Shown: positions 25,678 to 34,110, counted from the first letter of the stretch. The stretch: 43,465 nt of DNA from UMGS1908 sp045655005 (GCA_045655005.1 JAZOOJ010000004.1:1-43465); one strand, 5' to 3'. Translations and numbers: made by a program. Notes: generated from the letters alone by a model not told the origin.

Positions 25678-26826
25678 TTACGCCCTTTTATTTAATGCTA
25701 TTGCATCACACAACATTTCTTCCATTTTATCCATACACACATCTTGGTCAAATTGCGAAGCATATCCTAAATAATCTTCACTGCGTTTTTTCTTTTCGTT
25801 AGGGTTGTCCAACCAAAACTCAATTTTTTCTTTTAAATCTTTGCTGGATTTATTTTTAAATAAATTCTTTTCATCAAGAGCAAACGCCTTGGTTGCACAC
25901 CTTGGCGAATTAGCTATAACCGGAACAACTCCACAAGCAATAGCTTCTAAACATGCTATCGCTTCTATTTCAATTTCTGCTGGATGAACATACAAGTCTG
26001 CAAAATTCATTGTTTCAACCATAGATTCTCTGTCGAAAAATTTAAAAATTGGTTGTACTGTCAGTTTTTTCTTTGAGTATCTTTTTAGTTTATCTTCCAA
26101 TGGACCGCAACCAGCAAAAATTAATTGAATTTTATCTTTATATTTACTTTTTGACACTGCATCAATTAGTACTTTATGCGATTTTTCTTTACTGTATCTT
26201 CCCGTAAACATAATAACAAATTTATCTTGACATTCACTAGGTTTTTCAACATTTTTTCTTATAAACCTTTTATTCACACCATTAGATATAACATATCCAT
26301 TAGTTTCTTTTCTTACAGCACTTTCAAAAACATCCCTTATAAATTCTGTAGGATAATGCACTGCGGTTACACCATTGTAGAAATGATTATAAAAGTTTTT
26401 GTAAATTAACTTTTGTGCAAACTTCCAATCTTTCAAAAATACGTGGCTCGATAAATTTTCTGCTTGGGCGTGAAACCCTGCAGTAACTGGAATTCCCAAC
26501 TTGTTGGCAATTTTAACAGCTTTTCTGCCCAATCCAAAAGGAATCATAACGTGAACAACATCCGAACCTACTATCGCATCTTTTAAGATTTTTTCATCAC
26601 ACTTAGCTATTACTACTCCATTTTTTGCAATATACTTATCAAGAATCCTTCCTAAACTTACAGTCGGAACAACATAATAATCTTCTTGACCAGCTTTGTC
26701 AGCATCAGGGCAAACTATTTTAACAATATGTCCTTTTGCTTTTAAGCTTCTATATAAATTCATTGCCGCAACCGTTGTCCCATTATTTTCTTTTCCCAAG
26801 ACATCACATACCATTGTAACTTTCAT
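25678..26826 (-). CDS. GT-B fold glycosyltransferase, family 4 type
   Basis: A 382-residue glycosyltransferase. The N-terminal acceptor domain begins MKVTMVCDVLGKENNGTTVA and includes GFHAQAENLSSHVF. The C-terminal donor domain has VISNGVN, IMFTGRYSKEKSHKVLIDA, FAGCGPLEDKLKRY and the EX7E signature in EIEAIACLEAIACGVVPVIA. The pattern resembles diacylglycerol or phosphatidylinositol glycosyltransferases. Its grouping with PlsC-like and thioesterase genes points to a membrane glycolipid. The ATG at 26826 is chosen because AAAGGA lies five bases upstream and the protein then starts at the first Rossmann strand; the frame extends 32 codons further without support. Confidence 0.8.
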   Translation of the reverse strand: MKVTMVCDVLGKENNGTTVAAMNLYRSLKAKGHIVKIVCPDADKAGQEDYYVVPTVSLGRILDKYIAKNGVVIAKCDEKILKDAIVGSDVVHVMIPFGLGRKAVKIANKLGIPVTAGFHAQAENLSSHVFLKDWKFAQKLIYKNFYNHFYNGVTAVHYPTEFIRDVFESAVRKETNGYVISNGVNKRFIRKNVEKPSECQDKFVIMFTGRYSKEKSHKVLIDAVSKSKYKDKIQLIFAGCGPLEDKLKRYSKKKLTVQPIFKFFDRESMVETMNFADLYVHPAEIEIEAIACLEAIACGVVPVIANSPRCATKAFALDEKNLFKNKSSKDLKEKIEFWLDNPNEKKKRSEDYLGYASQFDQDVCMDKMEEMLCDAIALNKRA

Positions 26827-26865
26827 AAAATCCTTTCTCCTTCTTATTGAATTATTTACAAAACG

Positions 26866-26871
26866 ATTATA
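26866..26871 (-). promoter_or_regulatory. Probable -10 element of the glycosyltransferase gene
   Basis: TATAAT on the minus strand at 26871-26866, 40 bases before the ATG, in the shared region with the divergent XRE gene. No good -35 is visible at 17 bases, so the promoter may need an activator or be weak. Confidence 0.4.
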
Positions 26872-26932
26872 TACAAAAGCCACAAAAAGAAAAGTGATAT
26901 TTTTAAAAGATACTCTATACATTTAAAAACTG

Positions 26933-27002
26933 AAAGTAGAGCAAAAATCACAAACTCTACTTCTCGACTACAAGAAATCTTTAAAGTAGAATATTCTATT
27001 TT
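26933..27002. promoter_or_regulatory. Two inverted repeats sharing an AAGTAGA half-site (candidate XRE operator)
   Basis: AAAGTAGAG at 26933-26941 is mirrored by CTCTACTT at 26955-26962. A second palindrome, AAAGTAGAAT followed directly by ATTCTATTTT, covers 26983-27002 and has one mismatch between halves. The half-site AAGTAGA (or AAATAGA) thus occurs four times, ending six bases before the XRE -35. This is a typical setting for an autoregulated HTH gene. The first repeat could instead form a hairpin in the glycosyltransferase leader region. Confidence 0.5.
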
Positions 27003-27007
27003 TACGA

Positions 27008-27036
27008 TTGATTTTAAAAATTTAATGTGATATAAT
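27008..27036 (+). promoter_or_regulatory. Sigma-A promoter of the XRE gene, implying a leaderless mRNA
   Basis: TTGATT (27008-27013) and TATAAT (27031-27036) have 17-base spacing. The expected transcription start, six to seven bases past the -10, coincides with the ATG at 27043. No SD is present. Confidence 0.75.
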
Positions 27037-27042
27037 TGGATT

Positions 27043-27657
27043 ATGGAATTAAAAAGCATTATAGCACACAACATAATTACACTTAGAAAAAAGCACAAGC
27101 TGACACAAGCAGAATTTGCAGAAAAGTTAAATTACACAGATAAAGCAATAAGTAAGTGGGAGCGTGGAGAAAGTGTACCAAGCATTGAAATTTTAAAGCA
27201 AATCTCAGATATGTTTGGCGTAACAGTAGACTATCTGTTGCATGACCTACCAGAAAATGAAAAGAGCGAATATGTATTAACCGACAATAATACAAGCAAC
27301 AAAATCACAATCACTCTACTTTTCGTCACAATGATTTGGCTTATTGCAACCGTTGTCTATGTTTATACAAGAATCAACCTTTTAGTAAATCATTGGACAA
27401 TTTTTTTATGGGCTGTTCCGGCATCATGCTTAATGCTTTTAATGTTTAATAGCCGTTGGGGCAGACGCGTTTACACCTTTTATATATTAACAGCATTAAC
27501 ATGGAGTTCTCTTTCATGCTTTTATGTCCAATTCTTAAAATATCATATATGGCTAATATTCATTATCGGGATTCCAATACAAATATCATTAATTCTTTGG
27601 GCAAACTTTAAACCATCTAAAAAGATACAAAAAAAACATGAACAATATTATAAATAA
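27043..27657 (+). CDS. XRE-family transcriptional regulator with a four-helix membrane domain
   Basis: A 204-residue protein and the only sizeable gene on the plus strand. Residues 5-62 form a Cro/CI-type helix-turn-helix with LRKKHKLTQAEFAEKL, YTDKAISKWERGESVPS and LKQISDMFGVTVDYLL. Four hydrophobic segments follow at about 88-108, 115-135, 145-165 and 172-190, so the DNA-binding domain is tethered to the membrane. The gene diverges from the glycolipid group and faces the WYL gene across a shared terminator. The ATG is the only good start and lies seven bases past the -10, without an SD. Likely role: repressor responding to a membrane signal, perhaps controlling itself and the glycosyltransferase gene (inference). 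Confidence 0.85.
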   Translation: MELKSIIAHNIITLRKKHKLTQAEFAEKLNYTDKAISKWERGESVPSIEILKQISDMFGVTVDYLLHDLPENEKSEYVLTDNNTSNKITITLLFVTMIWLIATVVYVYTRINLLVNHWTIFLWAVPASCLMLLMFNSRWGRRVYTFYILTALTWSSLSCFYVQFLKYHIWLIFIIGIPIQISLILWANFKPSKKIQKKHEQYYK

Positions 27658-27692
27658 AGAAGATGATTTATATTAAATCATCTTCTTTATTT
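27652..27692. terminator. Bidirectional terminator between the convergent XRE and WYL genes
   Basis: A perfect 19-base-pair stem, AAATAAAGAAGATGATTTA (27652-27670) with its complement at 27674-27692, and a 3-base loop. T runs on both strands let it serve both convergent genes. It includes the last codons of each. Confidence 0.85.
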
Positions 27693-28676
27693 TAATTTAT
27701 AAACTTGACTTAAAGATAAAATTTTGGATTTTATTAATTCAACCAATGATTCAGGTTTTACTATTTCAATTTGCTCACCATACTGTAAAGCCCAATAACA
27801 TAAAGCCTGTTCATCACTTTTTACCAAAGCATAATATTCACCATTAGAATAAATTATCCTTGTATTCTGACCAAACCATTCGTAAACACAACTCACAGCC
27901 CTATCCGTCAGCAATCTTATATGACTATTTACAATATCTCCACCAAACATATAAATGTGCTCATTTATATATTTTACCTCGTCAATCCCATTTTGATAAC
28001 CATCAAGTTTTCTTAAATCCGCAATATCTTCATCAAGCATAAACACATCTACAATATTTTCTATCTTGTAATTACTCAACGACTGCTTATCTACCTTGTT
28101 GCAAACTAAATAATACTTTCCTCGACTATTCACCATAAAGTAAGGACTTACAATATGCTCTTTACTGATGGACTTAATTTCCCCATTTTCACGTTTAAAA
28201 GATACATAATTAAACTTCAACTTTTTTTTCAAATCTATCGCACGACTAATTACATCAATACTAAAAAAGAATTGTTTATTACCAATTGATTCATCGTTCG
28301 GTTTATACAAATGCTTATACGCTTTTCTTTCGTATTTGCTTGAAAATCCAGCCAATTTTTTTACAATACTTTGAGCATTTTTGGCTGGAATTGAACGGCT
28401 TGAAAAAACGCTATCTACCAAATATGTTATCTCACTAGAATCAAACTCTCTTTCTGCAAGATAATATCCCTTATTACCTTTCACAATGTCATAACCATAA
28501 TCAATTAAAAACTCAACATTTCTTGCGATAGCCTTTCTTTCGCATTCCATTCCCCATTTTTTTGATATATATTTTATTATATTTACCTGAGTGAGCTGAT
28601 GCTCATAATCGCTTTCTTCTTTTAAACAATCCAAAACATATAATATAAGCAATTTTTTGTTGCTATCTGACGCCAT
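27687..28676 (-). CDS. WYL-domain transcriptional regulator
   Basis: A 329-residue regulator. The N-terminal winged helix spans about residues 5-75 and includes LTQVNIIKYISKKWGMECER and KAIARNVEFLIDYGYDI. The WYL domain (about 140-230) has LKKKLKFNYVSFKRENGE and HIVSPYFMVNSRGKYYLVC; the C-terminal extension ends near ALQYGEQIEIVKPESL. WYL domains sense ligands, often nucleic acids or nucleotides, in stress and defence systems. The ATG at 28676 is chosen because the winged helix begins there and GGAG lies 11 bases upstream; the frame is open for 28 more codons inside the preceding gene. It lies 22 bases after the FtsK-like gene and is probably co-transcribed with it. Confidence 0.8.
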   Translation of the reverse strand: MASDSNKKLLILYVLDCLKEESDYEHQLTQVNIIKYISKKWGMECERKAIARNVEFLIDYGYDIVKGNKGYYLAEREFDSSEITYLVDSVFSSRSIPAKNAQSIVKKLAGFSSKYERKAYKHLYKPNDESIGNKQFFFSIDVISRAIDLKKKLKFNYVSFKRENGEIKSISKEHIVSPYFMVNSRGKYYLVCNKVDKQSLSNYKIENIVDVFMLDEDIADLRKLDGYQNGIDEVKYINEHIYMFGGDIVNSHIRLLTDRAVSCVYEWFGQNTRIIYSNGEYYALVKSDEQALCYWALQYGEQIEIVKPESLVELIKSKILSLSQVYKLK

Positions 28677-28698
28677 TTTTACCAAATCTCCTTTTAAT

Positions 28699-29388
28699 TT
28701 ATACACACAACATAATACCATTCGAACTATTTGCTGTAAAATAATAAAACTCGTTTTCACTCAGCATTTCAGTCGATTTATACATTCCATTTGAAGCCTC
28801 TAACACAATTTTATTATCACCTATACTGAACAATACCCTATTGGCAAAGGCGTTCATAAAAATAAAATCCAACCCACTTTCTAACTTTAAACTTGTTCCA
28901 ATCATTAAACAAATACCCGAATATTCTTCCAATTTTAGCAATTGCAAAATGCAATCTTTAACAACTTTAGGATTTTCAACTTCTCTTATTAAACCATCAA
29001 AATCTGATATTACAACAACGGTTTTGGGAACATTATAAATTTGATAATTAAAATTATATTCATCCAACGTTTTAAAACCATTTTTTATAATCAACTTTTT
29101 ACATTTATAAGCATAATTAAGTAAATTTTTAAAAAAGTCTTCCAAACTTTCAGATTTCTCCTCAATTTGAAATTCCCTAGCAAGTATAAAATTAAAATTT
29201 TTACAACCCTCATCGAGATAAATGAAATCGTAATTACCATCCGAAGCCAACATTAAATTATAATAATGATTTAAGATTGACCTAATTTCATCTTTGTTTT
29301 TTGTTAAAATCAAAGTACTTAATCTATCGTTGTTTAAAATATGTTGAGCCCCTCTTAAACTTATCCCCCTAGTTAAAAAGTTTTCCAT
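28699..29388 (-). CDS. FtsK/SpoIIIE-like protein lacking Walker A (putative pseudo-ATPase)
   Basis: A 229-residue soluble protein with no family obvious at first sight. From residue 100 it follows the order of the FtsK/SpoIIIE motor. LDEYNFNYQIYNVPKTVVVI matches the stretch before Walker B. SDFDGL stands where IDELADL is expected, and an ILQLLKLEEYSGICLMIGTS helix-strand matches the RAAGIHLVIATQRP region. ANRVLFSIGDNKIVLEA matches SRIAFKVSS.DSRTIL. The N-terminal strand STLILTKNKDEIRSI sits where the GSGKS P-loop should be, so ATP binding is probably lost. The assignment rests on motif order only. An AAGGAG site precedes the ATG. It heads a two-gene unit with the WYL regulator. Confidence 0.45.
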   Translation of the reverse strand: MENFLTRGISLRGAQHILNNDRLSTLILTKNKDEIRSILNHYYNLMLASDGNYDFIYLDEGCKNFNFILAREFQIEEKSESLEDFFKNLLNYAYKCKKLIIKNGFKTLDEYNFNYQIYNVPKTVVVISDFDGLIREVENPKVVKDCILQLLKLEEYSGICLMIGTSLKLESGLDFIFMNAFANRVLFSIGDNKIVLEASNGMYKSTEMLSENEFYYFTANSSNGIMLCV

Positions 29389-29421
29389 ACAATCATCTCC
29401 TTACCTCATATTTGTAAGTTG

Positions 29422-29454
29422 ATTATATAAAACACAACGTACCAAAAATAGTAC
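29422..29454 (-). promoter_or_regulatory. Promoter region of the FtsK-like/WYL unit with an overlapping palindrome
   Basis: TATAAT on the minus strand at 29427-29422 is 34 bases before the ATG. The -35 position reads TATTTT, a poor match. It is covered by a partial palindrome, GTACCAAAAATAGTAC at 29439-29454. A weak -35 under a palindrome suggests control by a DNA-binding protein, possibly the WYL regulator encoded in the unit (inference). Confidence 0.4.
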
Positions 29455-29481
29455 ATAATAAAATATTTGAACATATGTTTG

Positions 29482-29511
29482 AAAAGGCAATATGAATACA
29501 TATTGCCTTTT
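29482..29511 (-). terminator. Terminator after the BspA-like gene
   Basis: AAAAGGCAATATG (29482-29494) pairs with CATATTGCCTTTT (29499-29511) around a 4-base loop, one base after the stop. On the minus strand the 3' arm ends in TTTT. Confidence 0.85.
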
Positions 29512-29512
29512 T

Positions 29513-31819
29513 CTATATTTTCTTTATTAGTAATTTTGACGAATAATTTCCTTTTAAGTTGACTGCGTTAGTATCAGCGTTTAACAAATTTAATGGCTCT
29601 AGATTTCCCAAGTCTTCATCCTCTGCCTCAACCAAGTACCAATCAACCAAATCCTCAAAAACAACACTCTCAATACCTGCCCCCTCAAAAGCTCCTATTC
29701 CAATTTTCTCCAATGTCGCAGGAAGTGTTATTTCTTTTAAACTAGTGCAATTTTTAAAAGCAGACGCTCCAATTGTTTTCAATTTTAATCCAAATGTAAT
29801 TGCTTGCAACGAAGTACAATTCTCAAAAGCCGACGCCTGAATAGTTGTCAATCTTGATTGTGTAAAATTAACAACCTTCAATCCTATACATCCCTTAAAA
29901 GCGCCCTCCATAATTTCAACAGATAAAGCAGTTTTCGTTATTTCAATATTTACAAGACTTGTACAATTTTCAAAGGCAAATGCTTCTATTGCTTTAATGT
30001 TTTTTAAACTTGCAATATTAATATACATTAACTTAGAACAACCACTAAATGCATACCCTTTTATCTTCTCCAAAGTGCTTGGCATTATGACACTTTCTAA
30101 ACCTGCACAACCCTTAAAAGCTTCATAGTTTATATTAATTAACCTACTTGCGCTCAAATCTACCGATTTCAAGGATTTGCAATTGTAAAAAGCATAATTT
30201 CTTAAAGCGGTTAAGCTAGTCAATTCTTCAAAATTAACACTTTCCAAAGATGTACAACCATAAAATGCTTTTTGACCTATTTCAGTCAAACTTGAATAAT
30301 TAAATACCACCGATTTCAAATTCACACAATTTTCAAATGCACCTTCACCAATACTATTTAATCGTGCATCTATTACAACTTCCTCCAATAAAGATGTGGC
30401 AAACGCCCTATCCTTTATAGACGAAACAGGAATTCCATCAATACTTAAAGGAATGGTTATTTTTTTCAAGTTTTTAGTTAACGCTTTTGAAGTCAAACCT
30501 TCTATTATACTAGTACCTCTAAATATTGCATCAAACTTTGCATACAATGTCACACTTGACAATTCTTCATTTCCTAATAAATCAGAAAGTTTTTCTACTT
30601 TTGTGTTATACAAACTTTCTTTATACCAGCCATCAAACAAGTAACCTGCTCTTTGAGGCTCTTGAAATACAATATCTTCGCTTGTAATATCAAAAGTAAT
30701 TGGATTTTCTAAATTAGTAGTGTCTCCACTTAGAACATAGTGAATTTGATATTGTTTTGGTTCCCACTTTGCATACAAATCAAAGCAACCTTTCATATCT
30801 TCTGTAACAGACTCAACCTTCTCTTCTTCCGAAAAATCATTTGTAAGATACCAACCGCAAAAGTCGTAATGCAACAATTCGGGTTCTGGTAAATCTTTGT
30901 TTGAATTAGGTTCATACTTTACATTTTCAGCCATTACACTTCCACCATTTGTATGCAATTTAATTTCATACAATACTTTTACCAACCTATATTCATTATA
31001 AGATTTTCCTTCTATAACGGTTTGACCCATTGTATAATATTTTGAAAAATATGAATTTTTGCCACTATACACATCTGAATATACAAATACTTTTTGACAA
31101 GTTTCCAAAACCCCACCAAGCGTAGTCTTGGTAAACAACCCCTCATAAATTTCTTGACTATAAATAAATATCTCACTTAATAAAGTGCACCCCGAAAAAC
31201 TTTCGCCAATATTTCCTACACTTACACCAATTGAAATACTTTTTAGTGCAATACATTCATTAAACGCACCATTTAAAACCGTCATCAATTCTCTACCAGC
31301 AAGTGATTCTTCTGTTTCTTTAATTGTGTTTCCAAGAATTATTGTTTCTAACTTTGTGCAAGCCTTAAAAGAATTTTCCCCAATAAAATTATAAACGTTT
31401 GGTATTACAAGACCCTTAATTTGATTGTTGCCAGCAAATGCATTATCTGCAACCCCAACAATCTTACTTCCACCAATTACCTCATGTGGCAAAATTATAT
31501 ACTCCGATTCAAAATCGCTCCCCTCTTTAACACCCGAAATATATAAATCTGACGAACCTTCTACCGCTTGGTAATTAAACATTTCAACATTTGGAGTCAC
31601 CCAAACAACAGCTGGCACTTCTGGAATTTGCGGATTTGTATTAGTTGGGTCCATTGTTTGTTCAGATGCTGGAGGCGTAATGCCCAGTTTGTTTTTTGTA
31701 TAGCCAAACGCGACCATTGGCAATATTGTAACACAAAGTGCCAAAACGCAAATGGACGCTATTAATAAAATCCTTATATTCTTTTTATTAAATAATTTTT
31801 CTTTCGTAGACCTTGTCAT
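29513..31819 (-). CDS. BspA-like leucine-rich-repeat surface protein with Listeria-Bacteroides repeats
   Basis: A 768-residue cell-surface protein with one N-terminal membrane helix or uncleaved signal at about residues 14-36 (IRILLIASICVLALCVTILP). Two BspA-type repeats near 120-200 come first, such as AFNECIALKSISIG. Two Listeria-Bacteroides (Flg_new) repeats follow near 290-440, with YDFCGWYLT and GYLFDGWYK. About eleven more LRR_5 repeats of 22-25 residues follow to about 720, each with an AFxxCxxL core, for example AFENCTSLQAITF. There is no LPXTG. BspA-like proteins often mediate adhesion, but the ligand is unknown. AGGAGGG precedes the ATG. It is a single-gene unit with a strong promoter and terminator. 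Confidence 0.85.
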   Translation of the reverse strand: MTRSTKEKLFNKKNIRILLIASICVLALCVTILPMVAFGYTKNKLGITPPASEQTMDPTNTNPQIPEVPAVVWVTPNVEMFNYQAVEGSSDLYISGVKEGSDFESEYIILPHEVIGGSKIVGVADNAFAGNNQIKGLVIPNVYNFIGENSFKACTKLETIILGNTIKETEESLAGRELMTVLNGAFNECIALKSISIGVSVGNIGESFSGCTLLSEIFIYSQEIYEGLFTKTTLGGVLETCQKVFVYSDVYSGKNSYFSKYYTMGQTVIEGKSYNEYRLVKVLYEIKLHTNGGSVMAENVKYEPNSNKDLPEPELLHYDFCGWYLTNDFSEEEKVESVTEDMKGCFDLYAKWEPKQYQIHYVLSGDTTNLENPITFDITSEDIVFQEPQRAGYLFDGWYKESLYNTKVEKLSDLLGNEELSSVTLYAKFDAIFRGTSIIEGLTSKALTKNLKKITIPLSIDGIPVSSIKDRAFATSLLEEVVIDARLNSIGEGAFENCVNLKSVVFNYSSLTEIGQKAFYGCTSLESVNFEELTSLTALRNYAFYNCKSLKSVDLSASRLININYEAFKGCAGLESVIMPSTLEKIKGYAFSGCSKLMYINIASLKNIKAIEAFAFENCTSLVNIEITKTALSVEIMEGAFKGCIGLKVVNFTQSRLTTIQASAFENCTSLQAITFGLKLKTIGASAFKNCTSLKEITLPATLEKIGIGAFEGAGIESVVFEDLVDWYLVEAEDEDLGNLEPLNLLNADTNAVNLKGNYSSKLLIKKI

Positions 31820-31841
31820 GGTTACACGCCCTCCTAATTTA

Positions 31842-31871
31842 ATTATAATATAGTTAAATGATAAAAGTCAA
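31842..31871 (-). promoter_or_regulatory. Promoter of the BspA-like gene
   Basis: On the minus strand, TTGACT (31871-31866) and TATAAT (31847-31842) are 18 bases apart. The leader is about 16-20 bases. Confidence 0.75.
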
Positions 31872-31900
31872 GGCGATTTTTAGTTGGATCTTAAAACAAA

Positions 31901-31936
31901 AAGTTCACTATATATTAATCAAATATATGTGAACTT
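31901..31936 (-). terminator. Terminator after the alcohol dehydrogenase gene
   Basis: AAGTTCAC (31901-31908) pairs with GTGAACTT (31929-31936), and the AT-rich inner part continues the stem with one bulge. On the minus strand TTTTTGTTTT follows. Confidence 0.75.
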
Positions 31937-31942
31937 ATTATC

Positions 31943-33142
31943 TTATTTTATTAGTTTTCTATACATTTCAGATAGCTCTTTTATATTCATTAAAACAGGT
32001 ACCGGATACAATGGATTTGCTTCTGCGTCAGCTTTTTTTGCAAGTTCCTCAACATCATCTAATTTTAGCTCTTCTACAAATTTTGGAATTTGCATCTCGT
32101 TATTTAGTTTAACTACCCAATTTTTAAACGCAGTACTTGCTTCTGCTTTCGTTAATAGTTCAGAACATATTCCAGTTTTTTTTGCAAGTCTAGACAGCTT
32201 TTTTTCTACCTTTTTACCATAGCTCTCTAAAAAATACGGTAAAATTATTGCATTGGCCAACCCGTGAGGGACACCATACTTTCCACCCAACGAATGAGCC
32301 ACAGCGTGCACATATCCTACATAACTTCTTGAAAACGCAACGCCGGCGAAATATGCTGCTTTTAGCATTCCAGCCCTTGCCTCCAAATCACTGCCATCAT
32401 GGTATGCTTTTAGCAAATATTTATTTATCAAGTAGACCGATTCCTCGGCACGCTTTCTTGTAAGTTTTGTAGTTGAACCACCAATATACGCCTCAACCGC
32501 ATGAGTAAGCGCATCAAGTCCAGTTGTGCTTGTTATCCCTTTCGGCAAGCCAATTGTTACTTTTGGGTCAAGTACTGCATAATGCGGAATTAGACAAAAA
32601 TCATTTATAGGATATTTGTGATGAGTTTTGTCATCCGTTATAACAGCAGCAAGCGTAACTTCGCTACCAGTCCCCGCAGTTGTTGGAACAGCAATAAGCA
32701 TTGGTAGTTTTTTTCTTATTTTTAATAATCCTTTCATCTTATAAACCGGCTTCTTAGGACAAACATTTCTGGCTCCAATAATTTTTGCACAATCCATAAC
32801 CGAACCACCACCAAAAGCAATAATTGCATCACAACGATTCGCATTAAAAATTTTCAATCCTTCTTCTATGTTTGAGATTGTTGGATTAGGGACTACCCCA
32901 TCATACACACTCAATTTAATATTACTAGAAATAATATTATTTTCTAAGAATTCTGTTAACCCAAGTTCTCTGATTTTTTTATCCGTTACCAATAAAACTG
33001 AATCCAATTTTTTTTCTTTTAATAGCAAAGATATTTTATCAAGACCTTCTAAAATTTCCGGCTCACGATATGGTAATAACGGCAACGCCAATCTAAAAAC
33101 TTTTTGGTAAAGTCTACATCCAAATTTTCTTATTATATTCAT
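31943..33142 (-). CDS. Iron-containing alcohol dehydrogenase
   Basis: A 399-residue group III (Fe-ADH) NAD(P)-dependent dehydrogenase. The nucleotide-binding part has AIIAFGGGSVMDCAKIIG and VPTTAGTGSEVT. The metal ligands should lie in GLDALTHAVEAYIG and in the His-rich helix HAVAHSLGGKYGVPHGLANA, both complete. The length fits the family. The substrate (an alcohol/aldehyde or a diol) cannot be read from the sequence. AAGGAG precedes the ATG. The 159-base gap upstream (33143-33301) is AT-rich; I see no convincing promoter in it beyond a possible TTGATA with AATATT at 17 bases. Confidence 0.9.
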   Translation of the reverse strand: MNIIRKFGCRLYQKVFRLALPLLPYREPEILEGLDKISLLLKEKKLDSVLLVTDKKIRELGLTEFLENNIISSNIKLSVYDGVVPNPTISNIEEGLKIFNANRCDAIIAFGGGSVMDCAKIIGARNVCPKKPVYKMKGLLKIRKKLPMLIAVPTTAGTGSEVTLAAVITDDKTHHKYPINDFCLIPHYAVLDPKVTIGLPKGITSTTGLDALTHAVEAYIGGSTTKLTRKRAEESVYLINKYLLKAYHDGSDLEARAGMLKAAYFAGVAFSRSYVGYVHAVAHSLGGKYGVPHGLANAIILPYFLESYGKKVEKKLSRLAKKTGICSELLTKAEASTAFKNWVVKLNNEMQIPKFVEELKLDDVEELAKKADAEANPLYPVPVLMNIKELSEMYRKLIK

Positions 33143-33301
33143 AAATCCACTCCTTAAGTTTGTTATTTTTTACTGATTTTTCATTGACGTATTTAACAAA
33201 GCAAAACGCAATATTTTCACCAACAAATACAATATCAACCTTTTACGCAAATAATTATAGGCTTAAATTTCACCTTTTTTGACACAAAGGCATAAAACCA
33301 A

Positions 33302-34018
33302 CTATTTATTCGAGATGTCATACATCTGATCCTTTGCCCGCTGTTTAGATGCATAATAAATTGAAATTGCAAGCAAATATTCTGCTGGATAATAGAATAT
33401 TAAACATAACATATCAGCCCACTTACCGACCTTTCCAAACACATTAAAAAGCAACATTAAGTCAGATAAAAAGAATAAAACGCTTCCCACAATTATAATC
33501 AAGTTCGCTGTATTTTTCTCTTTAAAAATAAAATTAGAAATTGACTTCCCAAGCATAATTGAAATAACAAATGCATAAGATACAACCAACGCAAGCATTC
33601 CATTGTAATCAAAAATCGGCAAACACAATTCAACAATAATAGCAGCCGCAAATATTACTAACGAACATATTACATCTTTTATATTAAATTTATACAATGT
33701 ACAATATGCAACAAAAAACCACATATGCCCAATTGCAAACAATCCCGCCCCTATCACAAAAAAGTCAATAAGAACGATATCTCCGACCATCGCAAAAAAC
33801 AAGCCAACCAGCATAAAATATTTAAAGTTTCGATTTTCTCCACATTCTTTTTTATTCGTTATTACATAAACAAGATTTACAACACCGCCCAAGAAAAATG
33901 TTAGACTTGAAAAAACCTTCCACATATACGGATTACCGACAATCAAGTATATGACATCACCTGCTATTTGCAATATTAAAAATGCGATATTGAATAAATT
34001 AATAAAATTTTTCTTCAT
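33302..34018 (-). CDS. YhhN-family membrane protein (lysoplasmalogenase-like)
   Basis: A 238-residue membrane protein with about seven to eight hydrophobic helices. LVGLFFAMVGDIVLIDFFVI, GAGLFAIGHMWFFVAYC and GSVLFFLSDLMLLFNVF follow the YhhN/TMEM86 pattern, in which Asp residues in the GDxxL and SDLxL helices are conserved. Relatives hydrolyse vinyl-ether lysolipids, so an anaerobe with plasmalogens could use it, but activity here is inferred. The ATG at 34018 is chosen, with GGTGGTGGA just upstream; a TTG five codons earlier is possible. It has its own promoter. Confidence 0.75.
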   Translation of the reverse strand: MKKNFINLFNIAFLILQIAGDVIYLIVGNPYMWKVFSSLTFFLGGVVNLVYVITNKKECGENRNFKYFMLVGLFFAMVGDIVLIDFFVIGAGLFAIGHMWFFVAYCTLYKFNIKDVICSLVIFAAAIIVELCLPIFDYNGMLALVVSYAFVISIMLGKSISNFIFKEKNTANLIIIVGSVLFFLSDLMLLFNVFGKVGKWADMLCLIFYYPAEYLLAISIYYASKQRAKDQMYDISNK

Positions 34019-34050
34019 TACTCCACCACCCAAATTGATATTATAATCAT

Positions 34051-34080
34051 ATTATATCACCTATCAAGCATAATCTACAA
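34051..34080 (-). promoter_or_regulatory. Promoter of the YhhN-like gene
   Basis: On the minus strand, TTGTAG (34080-34075) and TATAAT (34056-34051) are 18 bases apart, with a leader of about 26 bases. Confidence 0.7.
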
Positions 34081-34110
34081 ATAATATAAGCCTATTAAAT
34101 AATCAAATAT

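Noticed and set aside
26856..27098. An 80-codon minus-strand frame across the XRE promoter
   Set aside because: It overlaps both the XRE start and the glycosyltransferase promoter, lacks an SD, and its hydrophobic content follows from the AT-rich DNA.
31884..32222. A 112-codon plus-strand frame opposite the alcohol dehydrogenase
   Set aside because: Its Ser/Phe-rich translation is the usual antisense pattern of the Lys/Glu/Ala-rich dehydrogenase C-terminus, and it has no ribosome site.
33143..33301. Possible tRNA or small RNA in the gap before the alcohol dehydrogenase
   Set aside because: No cloverleaf, terminator or convincing promoter is visible; it looks like an AT-rich leader.
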